This document shows positions 51,230 to 59,570 of a DNA stretch of 64,000 bases, one piece after another. Both the position numbers and the translations under genes were made by a program. Numbering within the stretch: position 1 is the stretch's first letter; each line of letters opens with the position of its first letter. This DNA is from Candidatus Avedoeria danica (GTDB lineage Bacteria > Chloroflexota > Anaerolineae > Epilineales > Epilineaceae), in NCBI GenBank assembly GCA_016703025.1, contig JADJCV010000004.1:992001-1056000 (forward strand). Direction: 5' to 3'. The notes beneath the pieces were generated by a model. The model did not search any database, was not told the DNA's origin, and saw only the letters and a program-made list of their open reading frames with translations.

Positions 51230-51235
51230 TATCAT
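51230..51235 (+). promoter_or_regulatory. -10 element implying a leaderless murJ transcript
   Basis: TATCAT at 51230-51235, six bases before the murJ ATG at 51242, so transcription would begin at or next to the start codon. No -35 recognised and no SD precedes the ATG. Confidence 0.35.
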
Positions 51236-51241
51236 GGCGCC

Positions 51242-52918
51242 ATGATGGAACCGCACGAAGTGCCCGCCGAGCCGCCGCCGCCCGAGCCGCGCGAGCTGCC
51301 ACTCGACGACACCCGACGCGCCGCCGGGCGGCGGATTGCCCGTGCCTCTGCTCTGATCGGCGTCCTGTTCCTGGCCGCCAAGGTCGTCGGCCTGCTCCGC
51401 GAGCGGGCGATCAGCCATGCGTTCGGCCTCTCCGCCGAGTACGAGGCATACGTCGCCGCATTCCGCGTGCCGGACCTGCTCTTCACGCTCTTTGCCGGCG
51501 GTGCGCTCGTCAGCGCGTTCCTGCCCGTCTTCAGCCAGGCGCTGACGGACGAGGACCGCGACGGCGCCTGGCGTCTTGCGAGCGGCGTGACGAACCTGGT
51601 GGCCGTCGCCACCGCCCTCGCGGCGGCCGGGGCGTTCGCACTCGCCGTGCCGCTCACGCGCTGGATCACACCCGACGTCCCGTTGGCGCAGCAACTCCTG
51701 ACCGCCCACCTCATGCGGATCATCCTGGCTTCGACGCTCGTCTTCGCCGTCTCGGGCCTGCAGTTCGGCATCCTGAACGCGTTCCAGCACTTCCTGACGC
51801 CGGCGCTCGCCACCGTCGCTTACAACCTCGGGATCATCGCCGGCGCGGTCTGGCTTGCGCCGCACTTCGCGGTGCCGATCGAAGGGTTGGCGTGGGGCGT
51901 CGTCGTCGGCGCGCTCGGCCACCTCCTCATCAAAGTGCCGGCCCTCGTGCAGCGCGGCTTCCGGTGGCACGCGACGTTCGGACTCCACGATCCGCGTGTG
52001 CGACGCGTCCTGTCCCTCCTGTGGCCGCGGATGCTCTCGCTCGGCGCCGTTCAGGCGGTCTTCATCGCCAACACCCGCCTGGCATCCGGCGCCGGTGTCG
52101 GGGCGCTAGCCAGCCTGAACTACGCCTGGGTGATCAGCCAGATGCCGCAGTCCATCCTCGGCACGGCGGTCGGCACCGCCGCGTTCCCGACGCTGGCCGA
52201 GCTTGCCGCCCGCGGCCGCCGCGCCGAGCTGCGCCGCACCGCCGCCGACGCCCTCGCGGCGATGACGATCCTGGCCGTGCCGGCGGCCGTCGGTCTTGCG
52301 ACGCTGGCCGGCCCGGCGGTGCAGGTGCTCCTCCAGACCGGTCGCTTCGACGCCGACGCCGCCGCGCTCACCGCCGCCGCGCTGCGGATGTTCGCCCTCG
52401 GACTCGTGGGCCACGTCACGCTCGAGGTCGCGGCCCGGCTGTTCTACGCCCAACAGGACACCCGTACGCCCCTCTACATCGCCGTCGGCACGATGGTCGC
52501 GAACATCGCGTTGGCGGCGCTCTTCACGGCGCTCGCGACGGCGCGCGGCTGGGGACTGGCGGCGACGGTCGGCGGCATCGCCCTCGCGAACTCGATCGCC
52601 GTGAGCGGTGAGGTTGCCGTCGCGCTCTGGCTCGTGCGGCGCCGGCTGGACGGCATCGAGGGGCGCCGGCTCGGGTCGATCCTGGGGCGCACCATGGCCG
52701 CGGGCGCTGGAATGGCCGCCGTGATCCTCACCGTGGCGCGCGCACTGCCCGCCGGCCTCGCCCTCGGGCCGCTCGACGGCCCGCTCGGCGACGGGCTGCT
52801 CCGCTTGGCGATCGCGGGCACGGCGGGTGGCGCCGTTTACGTAGGGCTGGCGCTGGCGTTCGGCGTCGTGCCGCGCTCGGCGGTCGCGGGCGTGCTCCGA
52901 CGCGTGTTCCGACGCTAG
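51242..52918 (+). CDS. murJ: MurJ/MviN-family lipid II flippase
   Basis: 558 residues with about 14 membrane helices. Family motifs: the N-terminal VGLLRERAISHAFGLSAEYEAY (in part), AFRVPDLLFTLFAGGALVSAFLPVF as pieces RVPDLLF and GGALVSAFLP, and the second-repeat LNYAWVISQMPQSILGTAVGTA and ARLFYAQQDTRTPLYIA. It moves lipid-linked murein precursors across the inner membrane; in this phylum it may flip other polyprenyl-linked units too. The first ~35 residues are cytosolic and Pro/Glu-rich. ATG 51242 (Met-Met) chosen because it follows a -10 element directly. It shares the palindromic CTAG stop with convergent trmB (52915-52918). Confidence 0.93.
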   Translation: MMEPHEVPAEPPPPEPRELPLDDTRRAAGRRIARASALIGVLFLAAKVVGLLRERAISHAFGLSAEYEAYVAAFRVPDLLFTLFAGGALVSAFLPVFSQALTDEDRDGAWRLASGVTNLVAVATALAAAGAFALAVPLTRWITPDVPLAQQLLTAHLMRIILASTLVFAVSGLQFGILNAFQHFLTPALATVAYNLGIIAGAVWLAPHFAVPIEGLAWGVVVGALGHLLIKVPALVQRGFRWHATFGLHDPRVRRVLSLLWPRMLSLGAVQAVFIANTRLASGAGVGALASLNYAWVISQMPQSILGTAVGTAAFPTLAELAARGRRAELRRTAADALAAMTILAVPAAVGLATLAGPAVQVLLQTGRFDADAAALTAAALRMFALGLVGHVTLEVAARLFYAQQDTRTPLYIAVGTMVANIALAALFTALATARGWGLAATVGGIALANSIAVSGEVAVALWLVRRRLDGIEGRRLGSILGRTMAAGAGMAAVILTVARALPAGLALGPLDGPLGDGLLRLAIAGTAGGAVYVGLALAFGVVPRSAVAGVLRRVFRR

Positions 52919-54165
52919 CTCGCGACCTCTGCGTCAGCGGCCGCGACCCCATCGACCGGCGCCGCGCTGCCCTCGGCGAGCATTGCCCGCGCCACCGGAT
53001 CGAGGCTGAGCGCCTCGGCAACGACCTCGGCGCCCGGCAGCACGGCCAACAGCCAGCGCGCGACGACCGCGACCGCCACGTGGCAGCCGAGCGTCGGCCG
53101 CGGCTGGCCGATGGTCGCGAGGCCGACGACCCATGCGCCGTCCGCACGGGGATGGACGGCCACCGCGATGTGCTGCTCGATCGTCGGGTCGACGACGACG
53201 GTGTCGATGAGCAGTCCGGTCGGTCCGACGTAGGCGGCGAGGGGGTGGACGTGGCATCCGGCCACGCGGACCTGGCGCGACGTGAACGTCGTGGCCGCGG
53301 CCGACGGGTCGGCGCCGGTCGAGCGAAGGGCGACGTGCGGCATCGGGAGCTCCGTGAGGACGGGGGTGGGCGCGGCGGCCGTAGCGGTGCGCGCGTACTT
53401 GAAGTAGGCGCACGGCCGGCCGGCCGCGATTGCGAGCGACTCGTACTTCGTGACGGCGCCGTCGAGCCGCGTGGGCGACGCGCGTTGATCTGCGGCCAGC
53501 GCGTTCGCCAGAGCGGGCTCGCCCGCGAGCGCGCGGTCGATCTCGACGGCGTAGGCGGCGACGTCCGTCGCGCAGTGCAACGTCCCGCCGATCTCGAGGC
53601 AGGACGCGATGCGCGCGATCGTCATGGGCGCGAGGAGCCGGCGGTGGGCGTGGCGCGTCTTGAACCACGGATCCGGGAAGTTCACGTGCACCTCGCCGAC
53701 CGTGCCGGGCGCGAAGAGGTGGGCAAGTGCAGCCTGGCCGGTGGCGTGGACGGCCCGCACGTTGTGCAGCCCCTGAAGGGCCGCGGCGCGCTCGACGGCG
53801 ACGAGGCTGCGGTTGGAGATCTCGATGCCGATGACGTTGGCCTCGGGCCTGCGCCGCGCGAGGTCGAGAAGAAACGCGCCGCGCCCGAAGCCGATCTCGA
53901 CGCACAGCGGACCGTCGCGCCCGAACAGTTCCGTCCACGGCGTCGGCCAGGGCAGGCGGTGGATCGACAGCGCCATGCCCGGACTTGGCGGCCCACCCCG
54001 CGGCGCACGATCGAGCCCGTCGACTTGCGCCCCGTGACCGGCAATCGCACGGTCTGGCTCGGCCGGGCCAGGGCGCGGATTGCGCGGGAACGAAGGCGCA
54101 TTGACGGGCGCATCGACAGGCCCATTGACGGGCGCATAGACGGACGCATCGCTGCTGCGGTTCAC
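52915..54165 (-). CDS. trmB: tRNA (guanine-N7-)-methyltransferase TrmB with C-terminal extension
   Basis: 416 residues; SAM-dependent methylation of G46 in tRNA. Core (~70-260): LCVEIGFGRGAFLLDLARRRP (SAM loop in part), VIGIEISNRSLVAVERAA, and EVHVNFPDPWFKTRHAHRRL with the family motif NFPDPW. TKYESLAIAAGRPCAYFKY ends the usual protein. About 145 further residues form an additional alpha/beta domain without recognisable family; extended C-termini are also known in TrmB of thermophiles such as Aquifex. The N-terminus encodes a degenerate four-residue repeat (VNGP, VDAP, VNAP) from 12-bp DNA repeats. GTG 54163-54165 overlaps the upstream stop (GTGA); ATG at 53976 could be the true start. Confidence 0.9.
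   Translation of the reverse strand: MNRSSDASVYAPVNGPVDAPVNAPSFPRNPRPGPAEPDRAIAGHGAQVDGLDRAPRGGPPSPGMALSIHRLPWPTPWTELFGRDGPLCVEIGFGRGAFLLDLARRRPEANVIGIEISNRSLVAVERAAALQGLHNVRAVHATGQAALAHLFAPGTVGEVHVNFPDPWFKTRHAHRRLLAPMTIARIASCLEIGGTLHCATDVAAYAVEIDRALAGEPALANALAADQRASPTRLDGAVTKYESLAIAAGRPCAYFKYARTATAAAPTPVLTELPMPHVALRSTGADPSAAATTFTSRQVRVAGCHVHPLAAYVGPTGLLIDTVVVDPTIEQHIAVAVHPRADGAWVVGLATIGQPRPTLGCHVAVAVVARWLLAVLPGAEVVAEALSLDPVARAMLAEGSAAPVDGVAAADAEVAS
54097..54150. repeat. 12-bp degenerate tandem repeat within trmB 5' region
   Basis: Four and a half units of CGCATTGACGGG-like sequence (54097, 54109, 54121, 54133 and a partial), encoding repeated Val-x-Ala/Gly-Pro on the minus strand. In frame, so copy-number change would not shift trmB. 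Confidence 0.7.
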
Positions 54166-55592
54166 GGCAGGCGCTCGAGTTCGGCTGCGGCCGGCGCGAA
54201 CCCTGGATGGAACGCAATCGCACGCTCGAACGCCGCGCGCGCCTCTCCCGTACGGCCGAGCGCGGCGAGCGCACGGCCTCGCCAGACGTGCCACTCCTCG
54301 AGGTTCTCACCTTTCATCGTCTCGATCGTCGCGTCGGCTTGGGCAACGAGCGCATCGTACGCACCGCGATCGAACAGCGCGCGGGCATAGCCGAACTGGT
54401 ACCAGAACGCGCGGAACGGCAGCCCGATCGCGCGCGCCTCGTCGAACGCGGCCACCGCGCCCTCGGCCATGCCCTGCCGGGCACGCCATTCCCCGAGGGC
54501 GAAGTGCGCCCACGGGTCGGCGACGTTGGCCGCAGCGTACGACTCGACGTCCGCGCCGACGCGCGCCCACATCACGCCGTCCACGGCGTCGCCGGCCAGC
54601 GCGTCGTCGACGGCGGCGGCCTGCTCGGGACGGAAGACGGCGACGTACGCGCCGAGGAACGGCCGGCCCATCGCGTCGACGGCGTCGTAGCCGTAGCGCC
54701 GATTCGCACCATAGTACGAGTCGACCGCAATGAACTCGGCGGGCCCGTCGTCGTAGCCGACGAGGACGCGGTAGTGCCCCATCTCCCCGCGCCCCTCGAC
54801 GCTGACCCAGTGCTCGACGATCACCGGCACGCCGGCTCGCAGCAGCGCCCGCAGGCGCCCGCGCTCGGCACCGTAGCGGACGCGCGCCCGCAGCCCGTGC
54901 TGCGCGACGTATGCCGCCAGCTCATCGGGTGCGACGTTCGTATCCTCGCGGTCGGGCTTGATGCTGGCCGCCGCCACGAGCTGGTCGACATCGACGCCGA
55001 GTGGGCTCATCGCCATGACGACCGCCGATGGGCCGCAGTTGTTCCACTTCTGCCACGTGTGCGACACGCCCGACAGCAGGACGCTCGACGCGTCGAGCGC
55101 GGATGCCTGCACCGGGGCGCCGCCCGTTGTGACGGCAGCGGTGAGCACCGCGGTTGCGGTCGTCGCCGACGGCGGCGTGGACGCGACCGCCGTCGCTTCG
55201 TAGGCGGCGTCGGCCGTCAAGAGCACGGCCGGATCGGGTGCGACGGGCGTCGGCTCGGCGGTGGCGGCCGACGATCGGGCGGCCGTGGCGCCGTCCGGGG
55301 CCACCGCGTGCTCGACCGCACCGTCGCGCGGGCCGCATGCCGCGAGGGCCAGCGCGAGGAACGCCGCCGCGATCCGCTCGGCCGTGCACCGCCGCCGCCA
55401 GCCGCTCGTGTAACCGCTGAGCGTTTGACCCGCCCCGTCGCCGCTGTCGATAATGCGCCTCCGCCGGCTCCTATGATCGGCCGTCGGGAGGCCGGAGCGC
55501 CGGTCGGCTACGATAGCACAGGCGGCCTCGGGCGATGTCGCCGTGCGTGCTGGTGCGGCGGCCGCGCCGCTCGTCCCACCGAGCGAGACCAA
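54162..55592 (-). CDS. C39-like peptidase / TPR lipoprotein
   Basis: The convincing part begins at a lipoprotein signal ending LALALAAC (~55340) and includes SVLLSGVSHTWQKWNNCGPSAVV (as pieces VSHTWQKWNNCGP, catalytic cysteine), EHWVSVEGRGEMGHYRVLVGYDD (catalytic histidine in GHYRVL) and AVDSYYG, the C39-like fold used by bacteriocin-leader and other cysteine peptidases. The C-terminal ~150 residues are TPR-like (WAHFALGEWRARQGMAEGAV). The start is unresolved: no ATG or GTG lies in frame near the signal; TTG 55592 is far upstream and would overlap the divergent gene's leader; an ATT at ~55457 is conceivable. Ends in a GTGA overlap with trmB. Confidence 0.7.
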   Translation of the reverse strand: MVSLGGTSGAAAAPARTATSPEAACAIVADRRSGLPTADHRSRRRRIIDSGDGAGQTLSGYTSGWRRRCTAERIAAAFLALALAACGPRDGAVEHAVAPDGATAARSSAATAEPTPVAPDPAVLLTADAAYEATAVASTPPSATTATAVLTAAVTTGGAPVQASALDASSVLLSGVSHTWQKWNNCGPSAVVMAMSPLGVDVDQLVAAASIKPDREDTNVAPDELAAYVAQHGLRARVRYGAERGRLRALLRAGVPVIVEHWVSVEGRGEMGHYRVLVGYDDGPAEFIAVDSYYGANRRYGYDAVDAMGRPFLGAYVAVFRPEQAAAVDDALAGDAVDGVMWARVGADVESYAAANVADPWAHFALGEWRARQGMAEGAVAAFDEARAIGLPFRAFWYQFGYARALFDRGAYDALVAQADATIETMKGENLEEWHVWRGRALAALGRTGEARAAFERAIAFHPGFAPAAAELERLP

Positions 55593-55605
55593 CGGAGAGT
55601 CCGAG

Positions 55606-56379
55606 ATGCCCGATCAGTTCGTCCTCACCGATCGCGACGGCCCGGTCGGGATCGTGCAGTTCAACAGGCCCGACAAGCTGAACGCGCTCAGCCCGGCGCT
55701 GATCGCCCAGATGGCCGACGCGCTCGAGGCGTTCGACGCGGATCCGGAGGTCGGGGCGATCGTCCTCACCGGCAATGCGCGCGCGTTCGCCGCCGGCGCA
55801 GACATCGGCGACATGGCCGAGGCGGGCGTGGTCGACCAGATCCGGCGCGACATGTTCGCCACGTGGGACCGCGTCCGCAAAGTGAAGAAGCCGATCATCG
55901 CCGCCGTGAGCGGCTTTGCGCTCGGCGGCGGCTGCGAGACGGCGATGATGTGCGACATGATCGTCGCCAGCGAGACGGCACAGTTCGGCCAGCCCGAGAT
56001 CAACATCGGCGTCATGCCCGGCGCAGGCGGGTCGCAGCGACTGGCGCAGGCGATCGGCAAGGCGCGGACGATGGAACTTGTGCTGACCGGCCGCTTCTTC
56101 AGTGCCCACGAAGCGCATGCCTGGGGCCTGGTGAACCGCGTCGTGCCCGTCGAGGCCTATTTGGACGAGGCGATCCGCTTGGCCCGCGAGATCGCGTCCA
56201 AGCCGCCGATCGCCGTCCAGCTGGCCAAGCAGGCCGTGAACAGCGTCTTCGATGACTACCTGGACCGCGGCCTCCTCACCGAGCGGCGGCTGTTCTACCT
56301 GCTCTTCGGAACCGACGATCAGACCGAGGGGATGCGCGCCTTCCTCGACAAGCGCGTGCCGGTCTGGAAGGGGCGATAG
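55606..56379 (+). CDS. Enoyl-CoA hydratase (crotonase family)
   Basis: 257 residues; hydrates trans-2-enoyl-CoA in beta-oxidation or the lower phenylacetate pathway (PaaF-like). VQFNRPDKLNALSPAL at ~18, oxyanion-hole GNARAFAAGADIGDM (~62) and SGFALGGGCETAMMCDM (~104). Both catalytic glutamates appear conserved: FGQPEINIGVMPGAGGSQRL (~130) and ARTMELVLTG (~152). ATG at 55606 is preceded by GGAGAG. Twelve bases separate it from the next gene. Divergent from the C39 lipoprotein. Member of the CoA cluster, although a phytase-like gene lies between it and the other enzymes. Confidence 0.93.
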   Translation: MPDQFVLTDRDGPVGIVQFNRPDKLNALSPALIAQMADALEAFDADPEVGAIVLTGNARAFAAGADIGDMAEAGVVDQIRRDMFATWDRVRKVKKPIIAAVSGFALGGGCETAMMCDMIVASETAQFGQPEINIGVMPGAGGSQRLAQAIGKARTMELVLTGRFFSAHEAHAWGLVNRVVPVEAYLDEAIRLAREIASKPPIAVQLAKQAVNSVFDDYLDRGLLTERRLFYLLFGTDDQTEGMRAFLDKRVPVWKGR

Positions 56380-56391
56380 GGGGTCCGACCG

Positions 56392-57669
56392 ATGTCTCGA
56401 CGCACCTGGATCGTTGCCGCGGCCGTGCTGGCCCTCTTCGCCGTCGCCGGATTCTGGTTGACACGCTCGGCGCGTGCCCCGGGCGATGGCGAGGGCGGGT
56501 CGACCCCGTCGGCGGCCGGACCGGCGGCCACCATCGACCCGACCGCGGCGACGCCGCCCGCCGGGACGATGCCGAGCGCCGTCGCGCCGCTGAGCGGAAC
56601 GGCGGGCATCACGCCGACCACCGGCATTGCATCGACGACGGCCGCCCAGCCGGAATCCGCCGTCCGCGAGATCGCCCTCGACGGCCCGCTGGCCGTCCGC
56701 GAGGCCGAGGTCTCGGGCATGGCGTGGTTCTCGGACACGCTCGTCTTCCTGCCGCAGTACCCGGGCCGCTTCGGCTACGATGGCACCGTCGTCACGAAGA
56801 CGAACACCGGCGACGGCACGCTGTTCGGCGTCCGGCGGGCCGATGTCGAGGCTGCGCTGACGCGGCAAGCGCCGTCCGTCACCCCGTTCGCAATCCCCGT
56901 TGCCGGCGCCGGGTTCGGCGATGGGGAGCCGCGGGCGATCGACGGGTTCGAGGGTTTCGAGGCGATCGCGTTCCACGGACGAACCGTCTACGTGTCGATC
57001 GAGGTCCAGAACGGGGACGACATGGCCGCCTTCGTGGTCCGCGGAACCGTCGACGTCGATGCGGACGGCATGCCGATCGGCATCACGATCGATGCCGGCG
57101 ATCCGGCGGGCGTACCGCTGCCCGTCGAGATCGACAACATGTCGATCGAGTCGCTCGTCGCCGATGCCGAGGGTGTGACGGCGATCTTCGAAGCGAACGG
57201 ATCGGCCATCAACCCGTCGCCGAGTGGCTATCGACTCACCCCCGATCTGCAGCCGGCGGGCGACTTCGCGTTCCCGACGATCGAATACCGGGTCACGGAT
57301 GCATCCGAGGCTGCGCCGGACGGGTCGTTCTGGATGACGAACTACATGTTCCCGGGCGACGCCGCGGTGCTCAAGCCGTCGACCGACGGGATCGCGCAAC
57401 GCTGGGGCGAGGGCGCAACGCATGCGTCGTTCGAGCACGTCGAGCGGATCATTCGCATCGAGCGCCTCCCGGACAGCGCCGGGTTCGGTTCCGGCTACAA
57501 GCTGGCCGACGAGCCGCCCGTCCAGCTTGCCCTGCTCGATGCCGAGACAGCGCGCAACTGGGAGGGCCTCGTGACGCTCGGCGATATGGGTTTCCTCGTC
57601 GTCACGGACAAGTTCCCGAGCACGATCTTCGCGTTCGTCCCCGTGCCGGACAAGGCGACTGCGCCCTGA
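56392..57669 (+). CDS. Membrane-anchored phytase-like-domain protein
   Basis: 425 residues. N-terminal helix IVAAAVLALFAVAGFWL (signal anchor), a Thr/Pro/Ala-rich linker to ~85, then a beta-propeller-like domain with FEGFEAIAFHGRTVYVSIE (~175), IDNMSIESLVADAEGVTAIFE (in part) and NWEGLVTLGDMGFLVVTDKFPS (~395, in part). These match the esterase-like-activity-of-phytase / SdiA-regulated style of propeller. Substrate unknown. 12 bp behind the enoyl-CoA hydratase, probably co-transcribed, and followed by a hairpin that may end that transcript. Confidence 0.65.
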   Translation: MSRRTWIVAAAVLALFAVAGFWLTRSARAPGDGEGGSTPSAAGPAATIDPTAATPPAGTMPSAVAPLSGTAGITPTTGIASTTAAQPESAVREIALDGPLAVREAEVSGMAWFSDTLVFLPQYPGRFGYDGTVVTKTNTGDGTLFGVRRADVEAALTRQAPSVTPFAIPVAGAGFGDGEPRAIDGFEGFEAIAFHGRTVYVSIEVQNGDDMAAFVVRGTVDVDADGMPIGITIDAGDPAGVPLPVEIDNMSIESLVADAEGVTAIFEANGSAINPSPSGYRLTPDLQPAGDFAFPTIEYRVTDASEAAPDGSFWMTNYMFPGDAAVLKPSTDGIAQRWGEGATHASFEHVERIIRIERLPDSAGFGSGYKLADEPPVQLALLDAETARNWEGLVTLGDMGFLVVTDKFPSTIFAFVPVPDKATAP

Positions 57670-57705
57670 CGGCGACGTCCTCCACCCGCTGTCGTCGCCG
57701 TCAGG
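57665..57705 (+). terminator. Stem-loop after the phytase-like gene
   Basis: A 13-bp perfect stem (57665-57677 with 57693-57705; CCTGACGGCGACG and complement) and a 15-base loop, beginning at the stop codon. No U-run follows on either strand, so termination would be weak or Rho-assisted. Confidence 0.4.
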
Positions 57706-57730
57706 CGAAGACGTCCATGCCACGGCGACG

Positions 57731-57739
57731 TGCTAGAAT
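57731..57739 (+). promoter_or_regulatory. Extended -10 promoter of the PaaG-like operon
   Basis: TGCTAGAAT, identical to the aconitase element. Start near 57746, ~42-nt leader with AGGAG before the ATG at 57788. It would drive the PaaG-like, dehydrogenase, thiolase and aldehyde dehydrogenase genes. Confidence 0.5.
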
Positions 57740-57787
57740 CGCCGCGCCGCTGCCGCCCGAGCGGTGCGCGCCCGCCAGGAGCGTCCG

Positions 57788-58597
57788 ATGGCCGACGGCC
57801 CAGTGTCCGTGACCGGGAGCGATACCGTCCAGTACGCCTTCGCCGACGGCGTCGCGACGCTCACGTTGAACCGCCCGGACAAGATGAACGCCTTCACCGA
57901 CGCGATGCTGCACGCGCTGCTCAAGGGGTTGCGCGCGTGCGAGCGCGACGCGGCCGTGCGCGCGATCGTCCTGACGGGCGCCGGGCGGGCGTTCACGGCC
58001 GGCCAGGACCTGGGCGACGTTCAGGACCGCGGGCACGGCCTGAGCTTCAAGGAACACCTCGAAGCGACCTACAACAAGATCGTCCGGGCGCTGCGCACCG
58101 TCGAGAAGCCCGTCATCGCGTCCGTGAACGGGGTTGCGGCCGGGGCGGGCGCCAGCATCGCCTTTGCATGCGACATCCGGCTCGCCGCCGAGTCCGCCAA
58201 GTTCGCCACCGCGTTCGGCCTCGTCGGCCTCGTGCCCGACAGCGGCGCCACGTGGTTCCTGCCACGGTTCCTCGGCTACGCGCGGGCGTACGAGCTCTAC
58301 GCCACCGGAGGCCGCTTGACCGCCGCCGAGGCGCATGCCGCCGGCATCGTCAACCACGTCGTGCCCGACGCCGAGCTGGCGGACCGCACGGCGGTGCTCG
58401 CCGCGCAGCTTGCGAGCGGCCCGACGAAAGCGTTCGGCCTGACGAAGCGGGCGATGAACCGCGCCGCCGCGGGCTCGCTGGACGACGCGTTGGACTACGA
58501 GGCCCACCTCCAGCAGATCGCGGGCCTCACCGCCGACCATGGTGAGGGCGTTCGCGCGTTCCTCGAGAAGCGCCCGCCCCGCTTCACGGGCACGTGA
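57788..58597 (+). CDS. PaaG-like enoyl-CoA isomerase (crotonase family)
   Basis: 269 residues. Crotonase fold with LTLNRPDKMNAFTDAML (~30), oxyanion loop GAGRAFTAGQDLGDV (~67) and VNGVAAGAGASIAFACD (~113). GLVPDSGATWFLPRFLG (~146) replaces the hydratase glutamate with the aspartate/serine pattern of PaaG (ring-1,2-epoxyphenylacetyl-CoA isomerase) and related delta-isomerases. It could therefore isomerise an oxepin/epoxide CoA thioester or an enoyl-CoA. AGGAG six bases before the ATG. First gene after the extended -10 promoter; nine bp to the dehydrogenase. Confidence 0.85.
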   Translation: MADGPVSVTGSDTVQYAFADGVATLTLNRPDKMNAFTDAMLHALLKGLRACERDAAVRAIVLTGAGRAFTAGQDLGDVQDRGHGLSFKEHLEATYNKIVRALRTVEKPVIASVNGVAAGAGASIAFACDIRLAAESAKFATAFGLVGLVPDSGATWFLPRFLGYARAYELYATGGRLTAAEAHAAGIVNHVVPDAELADRTAVLAAQLASGPTKAFGLTKRAMNRAAAGSLDDALDYEAHLQQIAGLTADHGEGVRAFLEKRPPRFTGT

Positions 58598-58606
58598 GCG
58601 GCTGCC

Positions 58607-59557
58607 GTGGCTGACGATTCACGCACGCAGGCGCCTGCCGCGGCCCGAACCGACGCCGACGCACGCGACCTGGCGCCCGGCGACGCATGGGGCACCGAGC
58701 TCGACGCGTCCCGCCCGATCGGTGTGATCGGCGCAGGGACGATGGGTGCCGGCATTGCCCAGGTGGCGGCCGTCGCGGGTCACCCGGTCGTGCTGTTCGA
58801 TGTCGCTCCGTCGCAGGTCGAGCTGGCACTGGGCCAGATCGCCGGATTCCTGCGGCGCGACGCCGCCAAGGGACGGTTGTCGGCCGTCGAAGCCGAGCGA
58901 GCCGTCGCGCGCATCACCGGCGCCTCGACGCTGGATGCGTGCGCGCCGTGCGCGCTCGTCGTCGAGGCGGCGCCCGAGCGTCTGGCGCTCAAGCAGCAGC
59001 TCTTCGCCGATCTCGAGGGCATCGTCGCGGAACGGGCAGTGCTGGCGACGAACACGTCGACGCTGTCTGTCGCGGCGATCGGCGGCGCGTTGAAGCGGCC
59101 GGAGCGACTGATCGGCCTCCACTTCTTCAACCCGGCGCCGCTCATGCCGCTCGTCGAGGTGATCCGCGGCCCCGCCACGGACGAGGGCGTGGTGGCTGCG
59201 GTCGCGGCGATGGCCGCGCGGTGGGGCAAGACGCCGGTGCTTGCCAAGGACACGCCCGGGTTCATCGTGAACCGCGTCGCCCGGCCGTTCTACGGTGAGG
59301 CACTGCGCCTGCTGGGCGAGGGCACGGCCGACGCGGCGACGCTCGACGCGCTCGTGCGCGACGGCGGGTTTCCGATGGGGCCGTTCGAGCTGATGGATCT
59401 CATCGGCATCGACGTGAACTTCGCTGCGGCCAGCTCCGTGTTCGAGGGTTTTTTCGGCGACCCGCGCTTCCGGCCGCACCCCATCCAGCGGGCGATGGTC
59501 GAGAGCGGGCGCCTCGGCCGGAAGTCGGGCCGCGGCTACTTCACCTACCTGCCGTGA
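58607..59557 (+). CDS. 3-hydroxyacyl-CoA dehydrogenase (PaaH/Hbd-like)
   Basis: 316 residues; NAD-dependent oxidation of 3-hydroxyacyl-CoA. Rossmann GVIGAGTMGAGIAQVAAVAG (~39), ATNTSTLSVAAIG (~148), catalytic His/Glu in LIGLHFFNPAPLMPLVEVI (~167) and C-terminal domain DTPGFIVNRVARPFYGEALR (~218) with GGFPMGPFELMDLIGIDV. About 35 extra polar residues precede the fold. GTG at 58607 is the only good start after the PaaG-like stop. It carries a single C-terminal 3HCDH domain, whereas E. coli PaaH has two; the next gene looks like the missing second one. Confidence 0.92.
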   Translation: MADDSRTQAPAAARTDADARDLAPGDAWGTELDASRPIGVIGAGTMGAGIAQVAAVAGHPVVLFDVAPSQVELALGQIAGFLRRDAAKGRLSAVEAERAVARITGASTLDACAPCALVVEAAPERLALKQQLFADLEGIVAERAVLATNTSTLSVAAIGGALKRPERLIGLHFFNPAPLMPLVEVIRGPATDEGVVAAVAAMAARWGKTPVLAKDTPGFIVNRVARPFYGEALRLLGEGTADAATLDALVRDGGFPMGPFELMDLIGIDVNFAAASSVFEGFFGDPRFRPHPIQRAMVESGRLGRKSGRGYFTYLP

Positions 59558-59570
59558 GGCACGCAATCCC

